Made by a program: the position numbers and the translations under genes | NCBI GenBank assembly: GCA_021014945.1 | Contig: MU266443.1 | Coordinates: 21,632-85,631, forward strand | Source: Leucogyrophana mollusca | Taxonomy: Eukaryota; Basidiomycota; Agaricomycetes; Boletales | DNA: 64,000 bases | Direction of reading: 5' to 3' | Shown here: positions 37,167-47,465 of the stretch, one piece after another | How the letters are laid out: each line of letters starts with the position of its first letter | Position numbering within the stretch: position 1 is the stretch's first letter | The notes under the pieces: model-generated | What the model was told of the DNA's origin: nothing | Databases searched by the model: none | Seen by the model: the letters and a program-made list of their open reading frames with translations, nothing else

Positions 37167-39308
37167 TCAGCCGAAGGCCACTGCCAGAGCAAGGAAAACT
37201 GAAATGACAGAAGCCAGGCGTGATACCCCTTTCCCTCGACTGCGCCCATTAGTATCCGTACCCGGGCACAATTCGGGAAATTTCCCCAGCGCGACCACCG
37301 GCATGAGAACCTGCCCAGCTCCACATTAGCCTGAATCGAGCTTCCGCGTTATTCATTGCATACCTGAGGCATCCCACCGTTAGACTCCACAAGCACACCG
37401 CCGTTTTCATCAGCCATGCGTGGTTGACACGTGAGGACATCCACGAGCTCCTGGTTTTTCTTGAATACTTGATGGGTGACGTTCCATTTCGCGGTTGTCC
37501 CTGCTGCACTACCAGCATTTGTGAGGAGAGTAAGCATGGGTGGCTTCGATATGGCCAGGGCTGACGGATCTTCTTGCGGCAAAAACTTCATCTACGTATT
37601 CAGTCAGTGTGTGAGACTGGAGGCAGTAGGAGGACCTAGTCGCACTCCGGTAGTGAGGAAATACGACCCTTGCGAGGCTATTGCTGCTTTCCTGGCCATG
37701 TTCAATGACTTGAACATTTTATAATAGGGATGTTGAGTATCGTATCCGGATAACCAAAGCCTGCAGATATGACGTGAGCACTTTCCGTCCGTGCTCGAAC
37801 GCGCGCGGTACAACCACACTCACGCCTCGTGACTACCGGGTGGGGACCCGCCACGGTACCCCTGCTCTTGTCCTTGATATAAATACGATAAAAACTGGGT
37901 CCTCAAGGGGCATAAGCGTGGACCCGCTTACCGTAGTAAACGACGGGCATTCCGTCATGTATTAGAGGCCAGATCATAGCGTTCACGTTCAACTATGCCA
38001 TCCAGGTCATGAACCATACTTGAAAGGGTGTAATTCAGTGTTACGCACCCCTGGGTCATTTGTCTGTGAAACAAAGCGCGCCTGGTCATGGTTCTCGAGG
38101 AAAGACCCAGTCATGAATGCGCCACTCTGATACAGATTCTGTGTCTGCGTCACCGCATCCACCAAAGCAGACAAGTTCCCTTGAGGGGACGAGAACGCCG
38201 GCACAAGGGAAAACCATGTTGAATAGTCGAGAACTGCGTCCATGACCGCTACAAAGCATCCCAATATTTCCTACAGTCCTCAAAAAGCTTATCGCAATCA
38301 CGCACCTGTGTACGAGCTGGTGTAATTAGCATCAGTAGTTATAATCTAAAAGTAACTCAGAATTTGGCAGTGACGAGGAATTCGAGGCGACACACACCTC
38401 ACCCATCGTGAAGACCTGTGCTTCCTGTGTGAATGCCTGCCAGAACGACTGTGCAACGTGCTTGACAGTGCTCAAGCGCAGGCCGTCCACTTTGTAATCA
38501 CCTACCACGTCCCCGATCCAACTGTTGAGCACACCTACAACACTCGGGTTTTCCGTGTCAACGTCAGCCCACGGTAGCGTTAGGTCGCCAAGCCAACATT
38601 GTTCGACATCCGTCTGGTTGGAGTAGTCCGTGATGAAGCACAGCTCGTGGAAATCATCCACGTCCTCGAACGGTTTCATGTTCGTAGTATTCTTGTGGTT
38701 CGTAGCGTTATCGAATTGCAGTGCTGTGACGTTCAGAGGCTTGGAAGACACCATATGGTTAACAACGATGTCCATCATCAGGTACATCCCTTTAGAATGG
38801 AGCGAGGCGCTGAGGTTCTTGAGATCGTCCGGACTCCCAAAATGAGGGTTTAGAGAAGTTAGGTCCTGAGTCCAGTACCTGAACTACTTCAGCACTGTGC
38901 TCCAGTCATAAAACATGGCACGAACCCATGATATGCCTCCCCGTACGCAGTTGGTCCCTCCACGTTCGCAAAGACAGGAGATATCCAAATAGCGTCAAAA
39001 CCCATGCCTTGAATGTAGTCAAGGTGATCTATTATCCCCTGCCATGATCCGCCGCAATATGTTCGCGAAGGTGTGTCACACGACGGCATAGCAGTAGTTG
39101 TATTGCTAGAAGTGCTGACGGCGAACCTATCTGTTACAATCTGCGTGGCCGCCGGGCTGGGGTAAGTCCAAATGTGAGCATATCGGGAGGCGCCTGTAGT
39201 GAGACTTGCCTGGTAGATCGATCGCGTACGCCAGTCCTCTGCGCTTGCTGCTCTGGATCCCGAGCAGAACAAGATGGAGATCGCAAACCCTACGCAAATC
39301 AAGAACAT
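37167..39308 (-). CDS. Alpha-amylase-like GH13 protein, catalytic nucleophile replaced, predicted anchor tail
   Basis: Secreted GH13_1-type protein. The N-terminus [20 protein letters not shown] is a signal peptide. Family blocks follow: [39 protein letters not shown], then YHGYWTQDL. Region I is DIVVNHM, the acid/base region is FTMGEV (Glu present) and region IV is [10 protein letters not shown] (Asp present). Region II reads [11 protein letters not shown] where fungal amylases have DGLRIDTVKHV, so the nucleophile Asp is Ser. Later exons give [35 protein letters not shown] and a beta-sandwich. The last exon ends [17 protein letters not shown], a hydrophobic tail like a GPI-attachment signal, with the stop at 37167. 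The intron at 39141-39209 has a GC donor, is 69 nt and contains no stop. If GPI-anchored, it may act at the cell wall like the fungal Agt-type proteins; with Ser at the nucleophile it may be a non-hydrolytic binder. Confidence 0.87.
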
Positions 39309-39676
39309 GACTGTTTTTCGAAGGGTGATTTTTCTGGCGTTGGCCAGTAAAGCTGTATTGCGCCAGCGTTCGGAACTAAATTAGAAAACAAGTAAAGGAG
39401 TGATAAAGGTAAGTGGAAAGTTGGTGGTGGTGGTGGTACACGGCGACGGTGGTTGCAATTATAGTTAATTCGGAAGGTTGCCGCTGAGCTCATATCGGCA
39501 ACTAAGCACTTCTGTGAACAAATCCTCTTCGGCTGCGACGCGTCGTGACCACGTGACGAATATCACTCCAAACACGCAACTCAAAAGTGTTACGCGGCGG
39601 TCCGTGCGCTGCGTACATACAAAGCCAATTTCTGGACACGACAGAGAAAAATCATGATGAATACCTTGCTCAACTC
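39309..39676. other. Intergenic with short (TGG)n run
   Basis: Promoter side of the amylase-like gene. A GGT/TGG trinucleotide run lies at about 39420-39437. Nothing else is seen. Confidence 0.5.
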
Positions 39677-41201
39677 TCACATGTTCGAGAACATCCACAT
39701 CGATTCTCTCATTTCCCCTGTGCTTGTGACCAAAAGGTTGTCCTACAGAGGTCATATGCACCCAAGAGTTTACACCAAGCAGCACCGCGGCATGTGTGCA
39801 AGATTGCAGGAGAGAGAATGATCAGCAGAAGTAGCGAGATTGGTGTAGGTCGGACATACCGCACAACCGGAGCCCAAAGCTGCGTTTCCAATCCAGCCCG
39901 GCTCCCAGTAAACAATGCCAATCGCCTTGTCGCCATAGTCAAGGTTGACGCCATTTAGTACAGCAAGGATATCATCCGTCCAAATAGTTTGGCCTTCCAC
40001 GTCTGCTGGGATGGTGGGTTCGCTCAATGGCGTTGCCGTGGTGTTGCAGACAGCCGGCCAATCGGTTTCAACCACCATGATATCCTATCAAATAGAGGTG
40101 TACAATATGTCGATCTTGGGAGACACGGGGCAGCAGGAGATATCGACGGACCTTGCTGTAACTGGATACTACGTATTCCATTGATGAAGATAAGGCCGAC
40201 AGTGTCGCGTTCGTGCCATAGAATGGGTAATAAGAGAAGCCCATCACATCAACGTCCGATTCGGTGAGACCGCCACCTAATCCTTCCTCGGTAGAGCTTA
40301 CGTTGAAGACACCACCGTAGAAGTATGCAACGTCTGCTTCATCCCAGCCATTGGCCAAGTGTATGACAGTGTTGGTAGAGGGAGAAACCGAGCGAACTGC
40401 GAGGACACCGGCGTGGAGAAGTTCTGAAGCGGGGGTGAAGCCGTTGACGGAGATCTGGCCTACGGGCCAGAGGAGGCCGTCGTTAATTTCGTTTCCAATC
40501 TACGTGGTATAAAGGTTAGCAATGTGTCGGACAATGCGACCGAACAGACATAAGGAGAGGTGAGCCAGGAAAAGAACAACGTGTATTCGGCCCAGAGCAT
40601 GGGAATCAAATCAAATCAACGCACCTGGATAAATTGAATGGGAGTGCCCTGCTCGTTGAAAGCCGTCACAAGTTCTTTGGTGTAGCTGCATCAGGGGTCG
40701 CGTTAACAATGCTACCGGACAGGACAACAGTGCAATAAGCACGGGCGAGATTTCGTACTTGTACACTTGGGATGTAAGCCCGGCAAGATCGGTGGGCCAA
40801 CCGGCAGGAATAGCTTGGTGTCCTGCATCCGCCCCTAGGTCCGCAGTCACTCAGCACCAGAACTGTATAGGTGATTAAGAGTTAGCCTTACACGTATCAT
40901 CGTAATGAAGGTCGATCAGGAGGTCCATGCCAACAGCCTGCGCCCTCTTCGCCAGTTCAAGTCCATATGTTAGATTATATGTTCCAGCAGTCCAAATACG
41001 AATCCGAGCAAGGTTAGCGCCATAGTCTGCGAGAATTTGCTCATATGGCTGAGCGGTCGAAGAGAATCCGATGTAGGTCACGTCCGTAGTGGATTCTAGC
41101 AAGAGGAGCGAGGAGAAGTCGGCGCCATGGTAAGGCAGAGCAGAGACTGTCCGGAATACGGTCAAGCCCGAAAGGACGTAAGACAACAATGAGCCGCGCA
41201 T
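39677..41201 (-). CDS. Arabinogalactan endo-beta-1,4-galactanase, GH53
   Basis: Secreted endo-galactanase that cuts beta-1,4-galactan side chains of pectin. The start at 41201 gives MRGSLLSYVLSGLTVFRTVS followed by ALPYHGADFSS, a signal peptide and the first barrel strand. The GH53 pattern continues with ILADYGANLARIRIWTAGTY, MDLLIDLHYDDTWADAGHQA and AIPAGWPTDLAGL. The acid/base Glu is in IQIGNEINDGLLWP and the nucleophile Glu in IMVVETDWPAVC. IGIVYWEPGWIGNAALGSGC and a final exon beginning DNLLVTSTGEM complete the model, with the stop at 39677. An in-frame ATG 36 codons upstream would place a polar stretch before the signal peptide, so 41201 is preferred. All catalytic residues are present. 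It lies tandem to the amylase-like gene, a small carbohydrate-active group with GT25 nearby. Confidence 0.93.
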
Positions 41202-41847
41202 ATTGAGCGAGGACCGAACACTATACTTCCACGAGCGTGTCTCTTGATATACGCTCGAAGTGTGATCTGGCCGTCCTATTCCCGCGACGTTCGCCCTCGA
41301 CAGATGCAAATGGCCTCATGGGCGGGACGCGGGTTTCCGCATGACGGCGAATTATCTGTACTCCATGTTTCATACAGTGAGGTATTCCTGGCCAGAAAGG
41401 GAGCTAGGCGGGCCGCCACAGAATATTTCTTCCTGCTGTTGACTTAGCACCTCCCACGAATCCGAAAGAATAGCGTGCCCGTGGGAGCACCCCGATCGGC
41501 CATGGACTCTTGATTGTTGGGATGTTCGTCTGAGAAAAAGCCACCATGATTCACAACGATGCGACCTCAAACGACGGAGGAGGTGTACTCCGTGAAGTTG
41601 AACGCACAAATACACTGGACCGATGGCGACGCTTTCGATGTCGACAAGAATCGGCGGCTGCATCAAAGGAGAACGGCTTATGGATTTATTGTCAACGTCG
41701 CAGTAGTTAAGGATCAGACCTTCCTCAGGATCCGGGTTCCTGTAAGAGTAAGACTTCCCAGTGATGATCAGCATAAGCACATAGCCTCGACGTCGAACGA
41801 ACCAAGAATAACGTCGCTGAGCGGAACAAGAACTCGGGCTTGGCGAC
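41202..41847. other. Divergent promoter region of GH53 and SDR genes
   Basis: About 650 bp. Minus-strand open frame exists because the SDR first exon is open on the other strand. No exon is supported. Confidence 0.5.
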
Positions 41848-43134
41848 TTGAATGACTGGGACAAATACTTCGAAGAAATGGCCGGCCGGGCCGGGAGATT
41901 TTCCTTTCCGATCAGGGTCGGCTTCTGTGCTGGGTTCGCTGTTGCTCTTTGCATCATGCTCGCAGTTTTATTGGAGTTCTTCCAGCACTCACAGTGGCCA
42001 CTATCTTCGCTGGCATGGGGGGCGCTACCTGCAGCATATCTTCTCTCTCGTTTCCTTCGCAGTGTTTCTGACCGCCGCCTGATAGTTTCACCGACCACCG
42101 AGAGGGTTCTCATCCTCGGGGCGACGAGTGGTGTCGGGCGAACATTAGCGCACCAGTATGCGTCGCGTGGCGCACGCGTCTGTGTCGTAGGTCGAAGAAA
42201 AGATAAATTGGATGAGGCCGTAGCAGAATGTGGATCCTTTTCAAGACAAAGTGGCAAGGTCCTCGGGATTCAAGGGGATTGCACCGATGGAGACGACATG
42301 GTTAACATACGCGCTACGATCGAGAAAGGTGTGGAGTAGGTGTTGGTTCTACGCTGAACTCCTCTCTGATGAACCTACAGAGTGGGGTGGCCTTGATACG
42401 CTCATCATCTGCGCAGGGGTGTCTGCTCTCCAACCCCTCATGTGTGTTGCTGGTGTTGACATGGGTGTGAGAGACACCAAACCTTCTCACGCAACGCGCG
42501 AAGGAATCAAGAACGCGGTAGATATTTCCAATGCGGCCCTTCGCGGAAACTTTACGAGCCCTTTCGTCGCTGCTGTCACCTTCGTGGGTTTACTTTATTT
42601 CTTGACGTTTGCAATACCGACAGATATTGCCTTCAGATCCCTTTGCTCACGAACTCTTCCAAGTCCCCTTCCATACTTCTTCTGTCGTCTGTTGCAGCAG
42701 TCATTCCCCCGCCCACGCGTGCACTCTACGCCGCAACCAAGTCGGCTTCACTCGTCTTGTTCCAATCCCTCGCAATAGAGCATCCCGATATCACCTTCAC
42801 GTTCTTTCTTCCAGCTACCATTGAAGGCGACTTCCGTTCATCAGCTGTGGATCGTCATTTGAATGGATCCAGCCCTCGACTTCACGAGGCTGATCCCAAC
42901 AAACACGGCATGAAGCGTGGGGTCGTAGCGGCACGTTGCATACGCGCGATAGATAACGGTGAGAAGACCGTGTTCATCCCGCGCTACATGAGGATCGGGC
43001 AACTGCTTTACTGGATTTGGCCAGCTTTCACCGAGTGGAGAGCGCGGGTGAAGTATAATTATAGGTGAGATAGGGGCTAAGTTCTCGTCAAAGGATGTGT
43101 TTGGCTGACGCCCATCTCTCGCAGTGCACGATAG
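41848..43134 (+). CDS. Membrane-anchored short-chain dehydrogenase/reductase, 373 aa
   Basis: NAD(P)-dependent SDR. Exons 41848-42328, 42381-42583, 42637-43064 and 43125-43134 sum to 374 codons. The hydrophobic N-terminus (GFCAGFAVALCIMLAVLLEF and a second short stretch) would anchor it in the ER. The Rossmann motif is VLILGATSGVGRTLAHQYAS, followed by RVCVVGRRKDKL (an NADP-type Arg pair). LDTLIICAGVSAL is the NAG-equivalent, ILLLSSVAAVIPPP holds the catalytic Ser, and YAATK is the YxxxK motif. The overall plan resembles 3-ketodihydrosphingosine reductase and 11-beta-HSD-like enzymes, so a lipid substrate is plausible but not shown. The last exon adds only a few residues. Confidence 0.9.
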
Positions 43135-44228
43135 GCCGACATGCGTATTTACTTCAGTATCCACCGTGTTCCGCTGTCTTTTTTCCGAATCGATGGCTGC
43201 TTTTGATACAATAACACGGAATTAGGCCGTTCATAACCCCGGTCGAGGCATTAATCCTATCTCTGATGAACAACAGCAAGCCATCACCGCAACGGGCCGA
43301 CCCTCAACAGATACTTTTCTTGGCGTAATATCACTTGGGCATCCAACAGCAAGCGAATCCGGGGCGAAATTGAAAATGACTTACTGTCGACATGCTCAAT
43401 ACGCCGTTTGACTATCCCAGCTCAGATCCACATCGGGTCCCGCATCACCATATCACTCTAGTTGATCCATTGAGCTGACGGTTTGATAGTGTGGCTCACG
43501 GTCTTCCACAACCGAGGAAACAATGACCGAGACGAGACGGGCACCCCACCCCAATGACCCCCCGAGTTGGACCGTGCTCGTTCCCATTTTGGAAGTGGCC
43601 ACTTTCGTAGGCAATGGACCTCGTACGACCGTGATCACGGTCAGCTTTCTTCCCTCTTGTTTTGGGTTCGGGATCGACATGTAAATGCCAACGGTTTCCA
43701 GGCTTGAGTCGCGACATCGTGAACGACACGTGCACCATTTGGATTTAGGTGAGTTGTGCAAGTCAGCGCCACCCGGTCATCCTATTGGGCATTCGGTAGC
43801 TCGCGTTCTACTTCCGTTGGAGACTGATAATCTTTCGTTCTGGCAGGGTATGGTATTACCAATAAATGATGGCACTTTGAGCAACAGCAACGCGTCTACT
43901 CCCGTCCTTGTTCATGGATTTAGGGATTCCCGGTGCTCTCGGGACACCCTAATTTCCCTCGTACAGCAAGGTCGTACGTACTATCAAGCGACGGCGACCT
44001 GACGCAATAGTCCCCCTAGTGTGATTCAGCCACACAAGAGCATCACCGATGTCAAGCCAGGTAACCGGGGCTGGATTGACCGGATAAATTCCCAGCACTA
44101 GCTCTCAGGTTCAGTGCATCACGCCATCGACCTTACGGATCCACTGACGAACGCAGTATACATTTTCCGTTGGCCCGGGGATTGCGTGTGCTGGATGTCA
44201 AGGGTCTCGTCGTCGTACTTAACACCTT
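43135..44228. other. Intergenic, no gene seen; may hold the first exon of the next gene
   Basis: About 1.1 kb. Small open frames at 43453-44002 have no recognisable content. The Old Yellow Enzyme gene lacks an ATG in its first clear exon, so a short upstream exon probably lies near 44100-44228. Confidence 0.4.
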
Positions 44229-45566
44229 GTGTTCTCTCAAGTTCTGCACCTTGCCAATCTCCCGCATACCATCAAAACAGCTCTGACCTCCCCTGCACTC
44301 TTCCAGCCCATCACCGTGGGCGAACTTACTCTCCAGCACCGCGTCGTTCTCGCCCCCCTCACCCGCTTCCGCGCGTACGCGACGCATGTGCCTGGTCCCC
44401 AAGCTGCAACGTACTACGCTCAGCGTGCGAGCACTCCTGGGACGCTCCTCATCACTGAGGCGACGTTCATCTCGCAGGAAGCTGGCGGGTACCAGCATAT
44501 CCCGGGAATATACACCGACGAACAAATTGAGGGGTGGAAGGAGGTACATGACACGGCGTACTCCATGCTTTTAAAAATCACTAATGCGTGAACGGTTACA
44601 GATCACAGATCACAGATGCGGTACACGCCAAAGGCTCTTTTATCTACCTTCAGCTCTGGGCTTTAGGTCGCGCTGCGGATGAGTCTGCTCTTGCCACTGA
44701 GAACAACGCGCCCTACGTCTCCGCCTCGCCCATCAGACTCACTGGGCGTGCAACGACACCCCGCGCGCTGATGCTCCGAGAGATCAAAGAATACGTCCAG
44801 GCGTACGCCACCGCCGCTAAAACGGCAGTGAATGCGGGCTTCGACGGCGTCGAGATACACGGAGCGAACGGTTATCTCATTGATCAGTTCCTGCAGGACG
44901 TAAGTGACACCCGAACTGACGAGTATGGAGGCAGCGTGGAAAATAGAGCACGGTTCGCGCTAGAGGTCGTGAAGGCTGTTGTGGAAGCTGTCGGGCCCAA
45001 GAAGACAGGGATTCGACTGAGCCCGTGGAGCCCCTTCCAAGGTACGTTTGCCCTCTTGTTCTTTCTTAGTTCTGATCTAGATTTCACGCAGACATGGGTA
45101 TGAAGGACCCCATTCCTACATTCACATATCTTGTGTCGAGCCTGCTTCAGTACCCCCTCGCGTACATTCACGTCATTGAACCTGGTATAGGCGGAAACCT
45201 GGACCACGACGTCCCGGGCGGTCAGTCAAACGATTTCATACGCCAGATCTGGCGCAAGGCCGCGAGTACGAGCGCCTACATCGCTGTCGGAGGATATTCA
45301 AGGGCGACAGCGCTGCAGGCAGCAGAGGAGAAGGGCGGACTTGTAGCGTTCGGTAGATTGTACATGTCAAACGTGAGTTGTCACTATGCAGCGGTGTGTC
45401 AACAGTCATGCTCATTGTTTTCGGGCAGCCCGACTTGCCTCGTCGTTTCTTGAAGGACTTGCCTCTCACTCCAGGAGATCGCTCCACGAACTATCGAATG
45501 GGGGATCTGACGCCTTTGGGGTACTCAGACTGGCCGTTCGCAGAGGAAGACGGCGAGAAGCTTTAG
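44229..45566 (+). CDS. Old Yellow Enzyme family NADPH dehydrogenase (FMN); 5' end unresolved
   Basis: FMN ene-reductase that reduces activated C=C bonds with NADPH. The clear coding part starts LTSPALFQPITVGELTLQHR, then VVLAPLTRFRAYATHVPGPQ and TLLITEATFISQEAGGYQHI. After an intron following GWKE it continues ITDAVHAKGSFIYLQLWALG. The active-site motif is FDGVEIHGANGYLIDQFLQD, with His and Asn for substrate binding, followed by TDEYGGSVENRARF. GIRLSPWSPFQDMG, YIHVIEPGIGG and VAFGRLYMSNPDLPRRF complete the barrel, and the protein ends at 45566. No in-frame ATG precedes LTSPALF in the same exon, so 44229 marks only where the open frame begins; the real start is probably in an upstream exon. 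Acceptor choice at the repeated ATCACAG near 44600 is also ambiguous. Confidence 0.88.
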
Positions 45567-45963
45567 AATTGACCCTCCCTCAAGTTTGCTACGACCTGCA
45601 ATACTTGGAGAATATAAAAACGAGCCTTTGATTTATCGTTCGGAGGAAAACTCTAAAAACCCGGCGTATGGCATTAGTGCCGTTGCCGCCTGGCCGGGAC
45701 CATCGTTGGTGACTTGGCGGTGACATCCGCTCACATGCTAAGTACCCATCCGGGTGTGCGGTAGTGCATCAAAGTTATAAAGACCACCAGCTGAGTGCAT
45801 ACGCCGATGAGGGAAGAGTCTCCAAATATTGTGTGATATTGCCAGTTTTGTCACCCGCTGATTCATCTGGGTCTGACTCGAACCCGGACCGTCTTTATAT
45901 ACCATAATGAAGGTCCGCCCATGGGGAACGGAATCGGGCAGCCTGAGCATTCGGTAGAGTCCA
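45567..45963. other. Intergenic, no gene seen
   Basis: Spacer between two plus-strand genes. A GGTTCGAGTC-like word on the minus strand near 45870 is not part of a tRNA fold. Confidence 0.5.
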
Positions 45964-47301
45964 ATGTCTTCCTCTCCGTTCGTCGTGTTTGGTTACGGGT
46001 CGCTGATATTCAAGGTAGGTCCGGTATATTTCGGATCTGGGAATCTGTGCCCTCACTTATGCACTTAGCCTCCGCCACACGTCCATTCGCAAGGTAAGGG
46101 CCCTTGGATTATTCGATTCCACAATCCTTCTAATGACCTTTCCAAGTATCTGGATTCCTCAAAGGTTACGTTCGCAGATTTGCGCAGAAATCGCATGATC
46201 ATCGTGGAACGCCGGAGGTAGGCGCCATCAGGGCGGTCCCAGCTCCGAAACGTGTACTCACCCAAATTCTCCGATTACTGATTCACCAGAATCCGGGCCG
46301 TGTGGTGACACTCATACACAAAGAGGACTGGGATCGTTTCTCCGGGTCTGTGAGTGCTTGCTAGTATCGTAAACGATTGTGATCTGATGAATGATTGACT
46401 CACAAGGACGCGTTTCCTGATGAGGATATAGTCTGGGGTAAGACTAACTTGTGTACGCCGGGCCTTCTTGAGAGGTTTATTCTTCCCATGACAGGTATTG
46501 CATACACGATCGACCCCGTGTATGAGGTAGAGGTCCGAGACTATCTAGGTAGGCATCCATCTGGTGCGTTTCCTATCCGCTAAACTTTTATCTAGATTAT
46601 CGAGAGAAGGTATGGAGCTATTTGACTCAAGACCTTTCGTTAGGCTCATGTGCTCGTAGGATGGGTATACCATGGAGACGTTGGATATATATACCACCGA
46701 GAACGGCGTAGAGAAGGTTGTTATTCACGATGTACGTTTCACTATCAGATGCAAACGTTCTTCATTGACACAATTCTATGGTCCCAGGCATATGTGCGCA
46801 CTCAACCTCGCGGCTGATCTTCAGGCCGGGCTGACTGTCGTCTTTCAAGTGCTACGTCGGTCGACCTGACAATCCATCTTTCAGTAAGTACCATACCACT
46901 GGGCCCCGAGCTTGAATACCAAGTTCGGTCACTCGTTTAGTTGGCTCTGAGCCTCTCGATGCCTTGGCGGATCGAATATGGCACTCTGTTGGCCCATCCG
47001 GACGCAACAAGGTGTGCAAAAAACATGTGTTCTTACCAGATATGCCTCCTCAGGCGTCTGACTATTCCCTCAGGACTACCTATACCACCTTGCAGACTCA
47101 GTCCGCAAACTCGCCCCAGCCTCGCATGACTCACATCTATTCGCTCTAGAGGTAAGCATTCCCGTTCATACACCCAAGCGCCCAGATAATCCAATGTCAA
47201 TGAAATTTATGTATGCGCAGACAAGACTACGAAAACTAGACCGGGAGGAAAGAGACAATAGTGCACGCGGGAGGGAGGGGCAAGGACCTAACGTGTTGTA
47301 A
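45964..47301 (+). CDS. ChaC-like gamma-glutamylcyclotransferase
   Basis: Cytosolic enzyme that cleaves glutathione to 5-oxoproline and Cys-Gly. The first exon (45964-46014) encodes MSSSPFVVFGYGSLIFK, with the family's YGSLI substrate loop. About ten very small exons follow: PPPHVHSQ, VSGFLKGYVRRFAQKSHDHR, NPGRVVTLIHKEDWDRFSGS, DAFPDEDIVWGIAYTIDPVY, EVEVRDYL, DYREKDGYTMETLDIYTTEN, CYVGRPDNPSF, VGSEPLDALADRIWHSVGPS and DYLYHLADSVRKLAP. REKDGY carries the catalytic Glu. The last exon ends GREGQGPNVL with TAA at 47299-47301. It converges with the Mam3-like gene with only about 165 bp between stops. Confidence 0.9.
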
Positions 47302-47465
47302 AGGTGTCGGCCGAGGAACGCTGATAGGGATAAGGTAACAATGTGTGACAATGTGTAATGGGGACTTGAAAAACAGACAGCGACAGATGTGTGTATGTGA
47401 TACAGGAGAGAACTCGGAAAACGCGACGCCACGAAACCCAAGGAGGAACCATGTGAGGGTGAGAG

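Noticed and set aside
45850..45950. tRNA-like GGTTCGAGTC box on the minus strand
   Set aside because: The sequences around the box do not form a T-arm stem or an acceptor stem; no clover-leaf can be drawn.
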